Positions 9,501-20,000 of a stretch of DNA of 64,000 nt are shown in pieces. The first letter of the stretch is position 1. The number at the start of each line of letters is the position of its first letter. The notes below the pieces were generated by a model, which was not told where the DNA came from, searched no databases, and saw only the letters and a list, made by a program, of their open reading frames with translations. The translations under genes and the position numbers were made by a program. The stretch is from Pseudomonas vanderleydeniana (GTDB taxonomy: Bacteria; Pseudomonadota; Gammaproteobacteria; Pseudomonadales; Pseudomonadaceae), in NCBI RefSeq assembly GCF_014268755.2, contig NZ_CP077093.1:5236501-5300500 (forward strand). Direction: 5' to 3'.

Positions 9501-12500
9501 CGGTCGAACAGTGCGCTGGAGTACGTCAGCGCGGCGCTCAGGCCCTCGGTATGCTCATGGGTGTCCAGGGCCAGGTCGAACTGGGCGACATGACTGTCCC
9601 AGGACAGTCCCTGGACCGTCAGGCCGGGTAGCGTATGCAACTCGCCCGCGCCTTCGGCCTGGTGGTTGAACATCACCTGGAACAACGGGCTGTGGCTCAG
9701 GCTGCGCTCGGGCTGCAACGCCTCGACCAGTTGCTCGAATGGCAGGTCCTGGTGCGCCTGGGCCTCCAGGGCCGTCTGCCGGACCTGCTGCAGCAGCTCG
9801 CTGAAGGTCATGCTCGAGGTGAACCCGGCACGCAGCACCTGGGTATTGACGAAGAAGCCGATCAGGCGTTCGGTTTCGACCCGGTTGCGGTTGGCGATCG
9901 GCACCCCGACACGGATGTCGGCCTGCCCGCTGTAGCGATGCAACAGGGTCTGGAACGAAGCCAGCAGCAACACGAAGAGGGTGACCCCCTGCTGCCGGGC
10001 CGCGACCCGCAGGCCATCGGCCAGGCCGGGCGGCAGATCGATGGCCAGGCGCTCGCCGACTTGGCTGCGCAGGGTCGGCCGCGGACGGTCGGTGGGCAGT
10101 TCGAGCACCGGCTGTTCGCCTCCCAGTTGCCCGGTCCAGTAGTCCAGTTGGCGGGCCTGTTCGCCCTCGGCCATCCAGCGCCGTTGCCACTGCGCGTAGT
10201 CGACGTACTGCACCGGCAAGGCCGGCAGGTCGACAGCCACACCCTGGTGGTAGGCGCTGTACAAGCGCACCAGCTCGTCGACCATGATGGGCATGGACCA
10301 TCCGTCGGAGACGATGTGGTGGACCGTCAGCACCAGCACATGTTCGGTGTCCGCCACCTGCAGCAGGCGGACTCGCAGCAGCGGTCCCTGCACCAGGTCG
10401 AAGGCACACGCGGCTTCACGCTCGACGTAACCGCGAATGGCCGCTTCGCGCCCGGCCGCCGGGGTTTGCGCCAGGCGTTCCACCGGCAAATCGAAGGTTG
10501 TGGCCGGATGAATGACCTGCACGGTCTGCTCGCCCTCCTCCCGGAAGGTGCTGCGCAGGCTTTCATGGCGGGCGATCAGCGTCTCGAAGCTGCGCCGCAA
10601 GGCCTCGACATCCAGTGTGCCGCGCAGTTGCAGGGCCGCCGGAATGTTGTAGGCCGCACTATCCGGCTCCAATTGCCAGAGAAACCACTGGCGCTGCTGG
10701 GCATGGGAGAGCAGCAGCGGCTGGGTCCGGTCGGCCGGTTCGATGGCCGCGACCGCAATCGGGGCGCCGCCGCCACCCTCGACATTGCGCACGAACGCCG
10801 CCAGGTCCTGGGCCTCGAACAGATCGCGCAACGACAGCTCCAGTTCGAGGCCCTGGCGAATCCGCGAGATGACCTGGGTCGCCAGCAGCGAATGGCCGCC
10901 CAGTTCGAAGAAGTTGTCGTCCAGCCCGACCCGCTCGATCTTGAGCACTTCGGCCCAGATCTGCGCCACCTGCTGCTGCACGGTGGTCACGGGGGCCACA
11001 TGGCTTTTCTGCGTCTGCGCAACGTCGGGTGCAGGCAAGGCCCGGCGATCCAGCTTGCCGTTGGCGGTCAGGGGCATCTGGCGCAGCAGGACCCAGTGGG
11101 CTGGCACCATGTAGTCGGGCAGCACGGACTTGAGGTGTTCGCGCAGGTCACGCCGCCATTGGCCCTGGACCTGCGGATCCGCCTCCAGCAGCGCCGGGTC
11201 GCTCGGCACCAGGTAGGCTACCAGTTGCTTGCCGCCCGGACCGTCGATATCGATGACGCTGACTTCCCGGACAGCGGCATGCTCGCGCAGCCGGGCGTCG
11301 ATTTCGCCCAGCTCGATGCGGAAACCGCGAATCTTCACCTGATGGTCCAGGCGCCCGATGTATTCGATGCAATCTTCGCCCCGATAACGGGCCAGGTCGC
11401 CCGCACGGTACAGTCGGCCACCGCCCTGCTCGTCGAACGGATCAGGGACGAAACGCTCGGCGGTCAGTGCCGGACGCTGGTGGTAGCCGCGTGCCAGGCC
11501 GGCACGGCCGACATGCAGTTCACCACTGCAGCCCTGGGCCACAGGGTTGAAATCGGCATCCAGCACGTACCACGACAGGTCGGGGATGACCTCGCCGATC
11601 GGGCTGACGCCCGCCTGCAGCAGGTCTTCGCGGCTGATCGGTCGGTAGGTCACGTGCACCGTGGTTTCGGTAATGCCGTACATGTTGACCAGTTGCGGCT
11701 GATGATCGCCAAAACGCTCGAACCAGGGCTGCAGGCTGCCAACATCCAGGGCTTCGCCGCCAAATACCACGTAGCGCAAGGCCAGCGGCGAAGGCGACGG
11801 CGGTGCCTCGCAGGCCACCCGGATCAGTTGCTTGAACGCCGAAGGCGTCTGGTTCAGCACCGTGACCCCTTCACTGAGCAGCAGTGGGTAGAAATCCTGC
11901 GGCGAACGGCTGATATCACGCGGCACGATGACCAGGCGGCCACCGTGCATCAACGCCCCGAAGATCTCCCAGACCGAGAAGTCGAACGCATAGGAGTGGA
12001 ACATCGTCCAGACATCCTGCGGCCCGAACCCGAACCATGCGTCGGTGGCCTGGAACAGCCTGAGAATATTGTGGTGCGGCAGCAGCGTGCCCTTGGGCTT
12101 GCCGGTGGAACCCGAGGTATAGATCACGTAGGCGAGGTTGTCGGGGTCGGTCAGCGTCGGCAGGTTCTGTTGTGGATAACCTTCCAGCCAGTCGCCTTCC
12201 TGGTCCAGGCACAGGCTGCGCACGCTGTCGGGGACCGGCAGGCGACCGGCCAGGTGGCTTTGCGTCAGCAGCAGGCGGATGTTGCTGTCCTGGATCATGT
12301 ACGCCAGGCGATCCTCGGGGTAATCCGGGTCCAGAGGCACATAGGCCCCCCCGGCCTTGAGGATGGCCAGCAGGCCGACCAGCATCTCCAGGCCCCGCTC
12401 CACCGCCAGCCCCACCAGCACATCCGGCCCGACGCCACAGGCGCGCAGATGGTGCGCCAGCTGGTTGGCACGACGGTTCAACTCGCCATAGGTCAGGCTG

Positions 12501-14083
12501 CTGGCGCCATGGGTCACTGCCACTGCATCCGGCGCCTTCAGGGCCTGGGCCTCGATCAATTCATGCGCACAAGCACTGCCCGGGTAGGCCGCAGGGGCCG
12601 GATTCCAGGCCTTGACGGTCTGTTGCTGCTGCGCCGCGTCCAGCATCGGCAGCGCGGCGATACGCTGCTGCGGATCCCGGCCGATGGCTTGCAGCAGGTT
12701 GCGCCAGTGCCCGGCCAGGCGCTCGATGGTCGCGGGGTCGAACAGGTCACTCGCATAGGTGAAGGCCGCTCCCAGGCCTTCGTCGCTTTCGAAGGTGTCC
12801 AGGGTCAGGTCGAACTGCGCGGTACGTTTTTCCCAGGACAAGCCCTCGACACGCAAACCGGCCAGTTCGCGTGCCTCGCCACGCACCTGGGTCTGGTGGT
12901 TGTACATCACCTGGAACAGCGGCGTACGGTTCAGGCTGCGCTCCGGCTGCAAGGCCTCCACCAACTGCTCAAACGGCAGGTCCTGGTGGGCCTGGGCATC
13001 GAGTGCGGTTTTCTTGACCTGTTGCAGCAACTGGCTGAAAGGTGCCTGGGCATCGATCTCGGCCCGCAGGACCTGGGTGTTGACGAAGAAGCCGATCAGC
13101 CCTTCGGTTTCCACGCGGCTACGGTTGGCAATGGCGACGCCAACGCGGATGTCGGTCTGCCCACAATAACGGTGCAACAGGGTCTGGAACGATGCCAGCA
13201 GCAACATGAACAGGGTCACGCCCTGCTGCCTGGCAACGGCCTTGAGGGACTGGGCCAGTTGCGGCGCCAGATCGATGGCCAGGCTTTGTCCGGCCAGGCT
13301 CTGGTGGGAGGGGCGCGGTCGATCGACGGGCAGTTCCAGCACCGGTTGCTCGCCCCCCAACTGGCCCTTCCAGTAGCCGAGCTGGCGTTCCTGCTCGCCC
13401 GCCTCCATCCAGTCGCGCTGCCACTGGGCGTAGTCGGCGTACTGGATCGGCAAGGCGGCAAGTTCGACCTCGCGGCCCTGGCGGAAACCGTCGTACAGGC
13501 GGACCAGTTCGTCGACCATGATCGGCATCGACCAGCCATCGGAAACGATATGGTGCAGGGTCAGGATCAGTACATGGTCTTGTTCGGCGATCTGCAGCAG
13601 CCGAACCCGCAGCAGGGGACCTTGCTCCAGGTCGAAGGGCCGCTGCACTTCGTCCTCCACGCAAGCGCGGATCTGTTCGTCGAGGTCTTCGCTGATCGGG
13701 GTCGCCAGGCGCTCCGGCGCCAGCGTGAAAACATCGGTCGGATGGATCACCTGCAGCACCTGCCCGGCGTCCTCGCGCAAGGTCGTGCGCAAGGTTTCGT
13801 GGCGCCGGATCAGCGCCTCGAAACTGCGTCGCAGGGCTTCGGTGTCCAGGCTTCCCTTCAGGCGCAGGGCCGTGGGGATGTTGTAGGCGGCGCTGCCCGG
13901 CTCCAGCTGCCAGAGAATCCACTGGCGTTGCTGGGCGTAGGACAGCGCCGAAGACGACTCTGACTCCCGCCTGAAAATCGGGGTCACCCCGTACAGGTTC
14001 ACCCCTTGTCGCTTGAGCAACGCCGAGAGCGCCTTGCGCTCGCGGATGGACAGCGATTTTACGGAGTCGAGCAGCTCTTGCAC
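3512..14083 (-). CDS. pvdD: Terminal pyoverdine peptide synthetase, three modules plus thioesterase (PvdD-like; predicted Thr-Gly-Gly)
   Basis: A 3523-residue NRPS with domains C-A-T-C-A-T-C-A-T-TE. The condensation motif HHIVxDGWS is near residues 179, 1258 and 2318. The adenylation core [11 protein letters not shown] is near 658, 1734 and 2794. The carrier serine in GGHSL is near 1064, 2128 and 3183. The thioesterase nucleophile lies in GWSLGG near 3311, with NHDSII late in the protein as the likely catalytic His region. Specificity residues read by hand against GrsA-PheA give DFWNVGMVHK for module 1, the Thr pattern, and DILQLGVIWK for modules 2 and 3, the Gly pattern. There is no epimerisation domain. 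It is the last gene of the operon, 15 bases after the preceding gene, and carries the only TE, so it should release the finished peptide. The N-terminal helix MQELLDSV matches that of the third operon gene. The Gly assignment rests on remembered codes. Confidence 0.93.
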   Translation of the reverse strand: MQELLDSVKSLSIRERKALSALLKRQGVNLYGVTPIFRRESESSSALSYAQQRQWILWQLEPGSAAYNIPTALRLKGSLDTEALRRSFEALIRRHETLRTTLREDAGQVLQVIHPTDVFTLAPERLATPISEDLDEQIRACVEDEVQRPFDLEQGPLLRVRLLQIAEQDHVLILTLHHIVSDGWSMPIMVDELVRLYDGFRQGREVELAALPIQYADYAQWQRDWMEAGEQERQLGYWKGQLGGEQPVLELPVDRPRPSHQSLAGQSLAIDLAPQLAQSLKAVARQQGVTLFMLLLASFQTLLHRYCGQTDIRVGVAIANRSRVETEGLIGFFVNTQVLRAEIDAQAPFSQLLQQVKKTALDAQAHQDLPFEQLVEALQPERSLNRTPLFQVMYNHQTQVRGEARELAGLRVEGLSWEKRTAQFDLTLDTFESDEGLGAAFTYASDLFDPATIERLAGHWRNLLQAIGRDPQQRIAALPMLDAAQQQQTVKAWNPAPAAYPGSACAHELIEAQALKAPDAVAVTHGASSLTYGELNRRANQLAHHLRACGVGPDVLVGLAVERGLEMLVGLLAILKAGGAYVPLDPDYPEDRLAYMIQDSNIRLLLTQSHLAGRLPVPDSVRSLCLDQEGDWLEGYPQQNLPTLTDPDNLAYVIYTSGSTGKPKGTLLPHHNILRLFQATDAWFGFGPQDVWTMFHSYAFDFSVWEIFGALMHGGRLVIVPRDISRSPQDFYPLLLSEGVTVLNQTPSAFKQLIRVACEAPPSPSPLALRYVVFGGEALDVGSLQPWFERFGDHQPQLVNMYGITETTVHVTYRPISREDLLQAGVSPIGEVIPDLSWYVLDADFNPVAQGCSGELHVGRAGLARGYHQRPALTAERFVPDPFDEQGGGRLYRAGDLARYRGEDCIEYIGRLDHQVKIRGFRIELGEIDARLREHAAVREVSVIDIDGPGGKQLVAYLVPSDPALLEADPQVQGQWRRDLREHLKSVLPDYMVPAHWVLLRQMPLTANGKLDRRALPAPDVAQTQKSHVAPVTTVQQQVAQIWAEVLKIERVGLDDNFFELGGHSLLATQVISRIRQGLELELSLRDLFEAQDLAAFVRNVEGGGGAPIAVAAIEPADRTQPLLLSHAQQRQWFLWQLEPDSAAYNIPAALQLRGTLDVEALRRSFETLIARHESLRSTFREEGEQTVQVIHPATTFDLPVERLAQTPAAGREAAIRGYVEREAACAFDLVQGPLLRVRLLQVADTEHVLVLTVHHIVSDGWSMPIMVDELVRLYSAYHQGVAVDLPALPVQYVDYAQWQRRWMAEGEQARQLDYWTGQLGGEQPVLELPTDRPRPTLRSQVGERLAIDLPPGLADGLRVAARQQGVTLFVLLLASFQTLLHRYSGQADIRVGVPIANRNRVETERLIGFFVNTQVLRAGFTSSMTFSELLQQVRQTALEAQAHQDLPFEQLVEALQPERSLSHSPLFQVMFNHQAEGAGELHTLPGLTVQGLSWDSHVAQFDLALDTHEHTEGLSAALTYSSALFDRSTIERMAGHWRNLLAAIACGAHRRVVELPMLGDDERQRIIVDWNRSEARYPTDRCIHELIAEQSRVTPQATALLFDDADMSYQQLDRHSNRLARQLRELGVGPDVLVGVALERGPQMLVGLLAILKAGGAYVPLDPDFPADRLVYMVQDSGLALLLTQSHLGLHQAVGAEVRSLFLDSSQDWLQGFSDAPLANLAQPGNLAYVIYTSGSTGKPKGVAVPHGALVNFLFSMAEQPGIESSDRVLSLTSLSFDIAGLELYLTLMRGAAVVLLRQQQNKDPQALLEIIGKQQVTMIQATPSTWRMLLDSAPPGLLAGCRILCGGEALSAELAQRLIEQAGHVWNVYGPTETTIWSARHYLTSSDDIWLGRPIANTRLHILSDDLDLLPPGARGELLIGGDGLARGYHQRPRLTAERFIPDPFDPTGGGRLYRTGDLTLYQGDGVIEYAGRLDHQVKIRGFRIELGEIEARLQEHAGVREAVVIDIDGPAGKQLAAYLVPEEASPAQANEAAQDVLQRELRDWLKAGLPDYMVPSYLIQLERLPLTPNGKVDRKALPAPQANLSQLAYQAPQTPLEQALAGIWQEVLKVERVGLGDNFFDLGGHSLIATQVISRVRQGLDVELPLRTLFEADNLAGFAERVAQGTLNRAPALLRSGRDRPLALSYAQQRQWFLWQLDPDSAAYNIPAALRLEGALDVEALRRSFEALCERHEVLRTTFHQDGEQAVQVIHPAAAFSLAVDADVQPAGEAEIASYVNEEIRRPFDLEYGPLVRVKLLRLAPQTHVLVLTVHHIVADGWSMPVMVDELVQLYEACSQDREIELPALPIQYADYAVWQRQWMEAGEQRRQLDYWQAQLGGEQPVLELPLDRPRPTQQSHAGDRLSVELDAQLVQALKTTAREQGVTLFMLLLASFQTLLQRYSGQDDIRVGVPVANRTRVETERLIGFFVNTQVLKARFNAALTFAELLQQVKRTALQAQGHQDLPFEQLVEALQPERSLSHSPLFQVMYNHQSQVSGEGHQLSGLQVQGLVLDSHTAQFDLTLDTSEHEQGLGATLTYATALFDRSTIERMARHWRALLVAIGSDATRRIADLPLLDDTERQQVERQWNRTAAEYPEQACVHGLIEAQATRTPEDTALIWRDGRMSYRQLDLRSNQLAHTLRQAGVGPDVLVGIAVERGPDMLLGLLAILKAGGAYVPLDPDFPGDRLAYMMQDSGLQLLLTQSPLLEHLPLPEGVRSLCLDREEQWRDGVDDAPLANLALPDNLAYVIYTSGSTGKPKGVEVRHQGLTNFLFSMARQPGIDARDRVLSLTSLSFDIAGLELYLPLMCGASVVLLDNGGNKDPQALVELIEHNAVTLVQATPSTWRMLLDQAPAGLLAGRKVLCGGEALSAELAQRLIEQAGHVWNVYGPTETTIWSAAHYLTASDDIWLGRPIANTRLHILGDDFETLPLGARGELLIGGHGLARGYHQRPGLTAERFVPDPFDEQGGGRLYRTGDLTRYREQGVIEYVSRLDHQVKIRGFRIELGEIEARLQEHAAVRESSVIDLDGPTGKQLAAYLVLSDVGAEQPWASLHAQLKAHLKAGLPDYMVPAYLVLLERMPLTPNGKLDRKALPLPEASALQRTHVAPRTELEQRLADIWAELLKVETVGLNDNFFELGGHSLLVISLVGRLREAFDVTIKLHDFLLMETLADLADFMREGEAKVKTPVIGMNGCRTDSAPLFCLPPGGGGTYSYYPLAGQLKDNRRVYGLVNKSYVVPGWFDRSWEEMVGYYVQQIRQTQPEGPYNLLGWSLGGALAIEVAHVLEQGGDQVSFLGLVDTSLPAALQVFAPEQEPAPDAAAPEQSLFANLVGSLLAFVPGVEEQAIVGLIEQARAQWTDEQVIADWVIDQVALAGGVSADGLREVYRDIAVQDEIETGYRLLRTNAILSEAFTLKPLQVKPDCWWAGASKTAEEIGAAQAVLAQQCACNGLAASTALEENHDSIILSQALLTAVLERLKSV

Positions 14084-14098
14084 TTTGATGTTCTCCCG

Positions 14099-17000
14099 CT
14101 ATGCGATCAAATTATCGATTTCCTCCGCAGTAAGACGTTTGAGGGCAGCCAGCGATTTAGCCAATTCATCCTGTGCCTGGTCACTTTGACCGGTTTTCTG
14201 CCGGACCGCGCAACTGAAGTCCGCCAGCACCGGCAGCTCGAACAACTCGTTGAGCGAGACCTCGACATGCAGTTGGTCACGAATGCGCACCATCACCTGC
14301 ATGACCAGCAGCGAATGCCCGCCCAGCTCGAAGAAGTTGTCGTCCATGCCCACCCGCTCGACCTTCAGCACGTCAGCCCAGATAGCGGCCAACTGCTGCT
14401 CCTGCTCGGTCTGCGGCGCCACATAGTGGTGCTGCAACAAGCTGACGTCCGGCTTGGGCAAGGCCCTGCGGTCGAGCTTGCCGTTGGCGGTCAGCGGCAT
14501 GCGCTCCAGTACCACCAGGTGCGTCGGCACCATGTACTCCGGCAGGTGCTCGCGCAGATGCTCCTTGAGCTGCTCGCGCAACGCCGGGACATCGTCCGCC
14601 GTCCAGCCGCTGTCCCTCGGCACCAGGTACGCCGCCAGCTGCCGGCCGCCAGGGCCGTCGATATCGACCACCACGGCCTCGCGCACCGCGCCATGCTGCT
14701 GCAGGCGCACCTCGATCTCGCCGAGTTCGATACGGAAGCCGCGAATCTTCACCTGGTAGTCCGTGCGCCCGACGTACTCCAGCACGCCATCGGCAGCCCG
14801 GCGACGAACCAGGTCGCCGCTACGGTAGAGGCGCTCGCCCGGCGTCAGGCCGAACGGGTTGGGCACAAAGCTCAGTGCCGTACGCTTCGGATCGCCCAGG
14901 TAGCCACGGCCAACTCCCAGGCCGGCGATATGCAGTTCGCCCGTGGCGCGCTCCGGCATCGGTTCGAGCAGATCGTTGAGAACGCTCAGCCGGTTGTGAT
15001 CGGTGTCCAGGCCGATCGGCAGGTAGGCACGCTCGCGGTCCTGCAACTGCACCCGGTGCAAGGCCACGTCGTCGGAACATTCGGCCGGGCCATAGGCGTT
15101 GATCAATGGAATATCGGGATACTGGCGCAACCAGCGCTCAGCCAGCGCCGGGGCCATCGCCTCGCCCGTGGTCAACAGATAACGCAGGCTCGCCAACCGC
15201 GCCACGGGCTGGTCGAGCAGCCCCTGGATCAGGGCCGGCACCACCTCGAGCACGGTGATGCCCGTCTGCTCCACATGCCTGAGCAGGGCGGCCGGGTCCT
15301 GGACGATGGGCGAAGGCACGATCTCGACGCGGGCCCCGCAGAGAGCGGCGGTCAGCAGTTGCCAGACGGAAATGTCGAAACTCTGCGAAGCGGTCTGGGC
15401 GATCACATCCTGCTCGGTCAGTCCCAGGTAGGGCACCTTGCTCAACTGGTTGTTCAGCATCCCGCCCTGCTCCACCATCACGCCCTTGGGCAGGCCGGTG
15501 GAACCCGAGGTAAAGATCACATAGGCCAGGTGACGAGCCGTGACCAGAGGCAAGGCCGCCGGTGGTGCGGCGGGCGCATCCTGCTCCAGCACCTGGTCCC
15601 AGACCAGCAGCCGTGGCCGGGCCTGGTCGTCGATACGCGCGAGCAACTGCCCGGCCAGTTCCCGGCAACCATGGCTGCAGACCAGCACACGGCTGCCGCT
15701 GAGGGTGAGGATATCCGCCAGCCGCTGGGCCGGCAGCGCGGGATCCAGCCCAAGGTAACCGGCGCCGGCCTTGAACCCGGCGACCACCATGCCCAGCAGG
15801 GGCAGGCCGCGCTCACCGAGCACCGCCACCAGGTCGTCGGCCAACACCCCGGCAGCCTGCAATGCCTGGGCCATGCGGGTACTGTGCCGATCCAGCTCGG
15901 CGTAGGTCCAGCCCTGCCCCTGGCAGGTCGCCGCCACCTGCTGTGGCACCCGCTGCACGGTCCGCTGGAACAGCTGTGCATAACCCAGGTCGAGATCGCC
16001 AGCGGGTGTGTCGCCCGCATCGTTGCCCGGCGCCAGCGGCGTCTGCAATGTCGCCACCAGGTCCTGGAAGTCCAGCTCGATACCCTCGGCAAACGCCTGG
16101 AGCACCTCACGCAAGTCAACGAGCAGGCGCTCGACGGTTGCCTGTTCGAACAGACGCTGGTCATAGGACAGGTGCAGGCCCAGGCTGGAGCCTGGGTAGA
16201 TCACCACGGTGATCGGATAGTTGGTGTGGGTCCGCGAGGAACCGGACTCGATCTTCAGGCTATCGGCCTGTTCGCCGATGCTGTCCTCGATCGGCGCGTT
16301 CTCGAACACGAACAGGCTGTCGAACAGCGCCTGGCCCTTGCCGACCTCGCTGCCACCCTGGATGGTCACCAGGTGCAGGTGCTCATGCTCGCGCAACTCG
16401 AGGTTGTGTTCCTGCAACCCCTGCAGCCAGGCCTTGACCGTCTGCGGGTTCTGCGCGCCGGGAATCCGCACGCGTAGCGGAATACTGTTGATGAACAGCC
16501 CGACCGTGGCCTGCATCTCGGGGAACTCCACCGGACGCCCGGAAACCGTGACCCCGAACAGTACGTCGCGATCACCGCTGTAGCGGTGCAGCACCACCGA
16601 CCAGGCCGCCTGCACCAGGGTGTTGAGCGTCAGCTGGCTGGACTGGGCGATCCGGGACAACTGCCGGGTCTGTTCGTCACTGAGACGCGTCAGGCAGTCA
16701 CCGGTCGACGAGGTCCCGGCATCGCGACTGATCAACCGGTCGAACGGCAAGGCGGTCGGCTGCTCGAAACCGGCCAGCTCACGTTCCCAGAATGTCCTGG
16801 AAGCCTGCTCGTCGTGCCCCTGCAGCCAGGCGATGAAATCCCGGTAGCGCGGTGGCAGCGGCAGGTGCGTGGTACGACCCTCGACCTCGGCCGCGTACAG
16901 TTCAAAGAACTCCGCCACGATCCCCATGCGGCACCAGGCATCGAGCAGGATATGGTGATTGCTCAGGACAAAACCATAGCGTTGCGGCCCCAGCTGGATC

Positions 17001-20000
17001 AGCCGCAGGCGGAACGGTACTTCGCCGGCCAGGTCGAAGCCCTGTTGCAGTTCGGCGCTCAGTTCGGCATTCAGGCGGGCCTCGTAGTCGGCGGCGTCCA
17101 CGCCTTGCCAATCCATGAAGCGGATATCCGGGGCGACATTGCGCCGCACGATCTGCACGATCGTGTCGCCGATATCCCAGCAGAACGAGGTGCGCAACAC
17201 CTCATGCCGTTCGACTACCGTGCACCAGGCACGGGTGAAGGCCTCACGGTCGATATCATGGTCGATCAGGTAGCAGTACTGCATCAGGTAGATGCCCGAA
17301 CCGGCTTCGCGCAGGGTGTGCAGCAACAACCCTTCCTGCATCGGCGACAGCGGATAGATATCGGCAATGTCCCGCGCTGCCACCGGCAGGCGCTGCAGTT
17401 GCTCACGACCCAGGCGAACCAGCGGGAAGTCCGATGGCGTCACGCCCTGGCCGGCACCTGCGGCGCAGTGGACGATCAGCGCCTCCAGCTCCCGGGCATA
17501 CTCGTCGGCCAGGTGCTGCAGGGTGGACGTGTCGAAGACCTCGCGACTGAACTCCCAGTGCAACTCCAGTTCGCCGCCCTGTACCTGGCCATTGATGCTG
17601 ATCAGGCTGCCCAGCGGTGCGGCCTGGTCCTGGCCCTGGCCGCTGTCCTCGCCAGCGAGCTGGAACAAGCCATTGTCGCGATCACCGCCCTGCTCGACCT
17701 GGCCCAGGTAGTTGAAAACGATGCTGCCCTCGGCCAGGCCTTGCAGGGCCTGGCGCGCCGACGGCGTACCGAGGTAGCGCAACAGGCCGTAGCCGATGCC
17801 CTTGTTCGGCACCGCACGCAGTTGTTCCTTGATGGCCATGATCGAGCCACCCAGCGAATCCTCGGGGCTCAACCGGACCGGGTAGAGGGTACTGAACCAA
17901 CCGCTGGTGCGGCTCAGGTCCAGCCCTTCGAACAGGTCTTCACGACCGTGCCCTTCAAGGCGGATCAGCGCATCGGGCTGCCGCGTCCAACGGCTGATGA
18001 CCCGCGCCAGGGCAGTCAACAACAGGTCGTTGATCTGGGTGCGGTAGGCCGCAGGGGCCTGCTGGAGCAACTGCCGGGTCAGCTCGGCGCCCAGCCGCGT
18101 CTGCACGGAGGCGACATGGCGCCGCTGCTGGCCGCCGTCGGGACGGTCGCAGGGCAAGGTATCACTCACACCGCGCAACTGCTCCTGCCAGTAGGCCAGC
18201 TCCTGCTCCATCAGCGGGCTCCGCGCATGCTGGTGCAAATGCTCGGCCCAGGTCTTGAGCGAGCTGCTACGGGCCGCCAGTAAGGGCGGCTGGCCCTGGG
18301 CAATGGCCGTGTAGGCCGTTTGCAGGTCCTCCAGCAACACGCGCCAGGACACACCATCGACCACCAGGTGATGGATCACCAGCAACAGGCGTTGTTCACC
18401 AGCCGGCAGGTTCACCAGCACCGCACGCAGCAACGGCCCTTGCGCCAGGTCCAGGCTGCGCTGTGCCTCGTCCAGCAGCCCGGCCAGTTCGGCGGACGAC
18501 GACAGATCGCGCACCCACAGCATGCCGCCGGGCTGATCCGCCCGGTAGAGGGCCCGCCAGCCGTCGGCCTGCTCCTCGAAGTTCAGGCGCAGGCCGTCGT
18601 GTTGCCCGACCAGGGTCGACAGTGCCTGCTCGACATGCGCGGCATCCAGGGCTTCACGGGCCTTGAGCAGCACCGACTGGTTCCAGTGATGGCGCTCGGG
18701 GATCTGCGTTTCGAAGAAGCGCATCTGGATCGGCAACAACGGCTGCTCGCCGCTGACCTGTTGCGGCGCCTCGACGGCGGCCTTCTTCTCGATCAGCTTG
18801 GCCACCGTCGCCAGCTGGGCGATGGTCTGCTTCTCGAACAACTGCTTGGGACTGAGCTTGATGCCCTGGCGCTTGGCCCGGGCGATGATCTGCAGGCTGA
18901 GGATCGAGTCGCCGCCCAGCTCGAAGAAGTTGTCCGTGCTGCCGACCCGCTCCAGCTTGAGCACATCGGCCCAGACGGCGGCCAACTTCTCCTCGATCTC
19001 GCCAACCGGCGCGACATAGCGCTGCTGGGTCGCGCCCGGCACGGGCAGTGCCCGCTTGTCCAACTTGCCGTTGGCGGTCAACGGCAGGCGCTCCAGCATC
19101 AGGATATGCGCCGGTACCAGGTACTCCGGCAGCCCGGCCTGCAATTGCTGGCGCAAGGTTTCGCCACTCAGGCTGGCGCCTTGCGCGGCCACGCAGTAGG
19201 CCACCAGTTGCAGGCGCGTGGCATCACTTTCCAGGGGCAGTGCGAGCACCACCGCTTCGGCCACGCCCGCAAGCCCCAGCAGCCACTGGGCGACTTCTCC
19301 CGGCTCGACCCGGTAGCCGCGAATCTTCACCTGGTCGTCGGCGCGCCCCAGGTATTCCACCTGGCCATCGACCCAGCGCGCCCGGTCACCAGCCCGGTAA
19401 AGGCGTTCGCCCTGGCGCGATGCGGGATCGGGCACGAAACGCTCGGCGGTCATGGCCGCACGCCCCAGGTAGCCCTGGGCCAGGCCCGCGCCCCCCAGGT
19501 ACAACTCACCCGGCACACGCTCGGCCACCGGGTTCAGGTAGGCATCCAGCACCTGCGCGCGGTCGTTGGCCAGCGGCAGGCCGACCGGTACGCTGCGACA
19601 ACCGTCCAGACGCTCATGCACTTCGTGGGTCAGGATGCCCACGGTGGTTTCGGTCGGGCCGTAGTGGTTGATGATCCGGCAGTCCGGCGCCAGTTCGCGG
19701 ACCTGCTCGATCAGCGCCCAACTGCTGGCTTCGCCGCCGAGGATCAGCAACTGCCGTGGCAGCACATCCGCCGCACGACCGGCCTGCAACAGGCCCTGCA
19801 AATGACTGGGGACGATCTTCAGCACATCGACCCGGTGTTCGTGCATGTAGGCGGCGAAGCTGTCCGGGTCGAAGGCATGCTCATGGGACATCAGGTGCAG
19901 CAACCGGCCGGTGGCCAGGGCACCGAACAGCTGGGTATGCCCCAGGTCCGCGGCAATGGTCGAAACCAGCGCCAGGCTCGCGCCGGGTGCCAGTTGCAGG

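Noticed and set aside
5663..13963. Very long plus-strand open frames (1322 and 1442 codons) opposite the terminal synthetase
   Set aside because: They lie antisense to a clear NRPS with all motifs, are rich in Gln, Arg and His as expected from reversed GC-rich codons, and show no domain.
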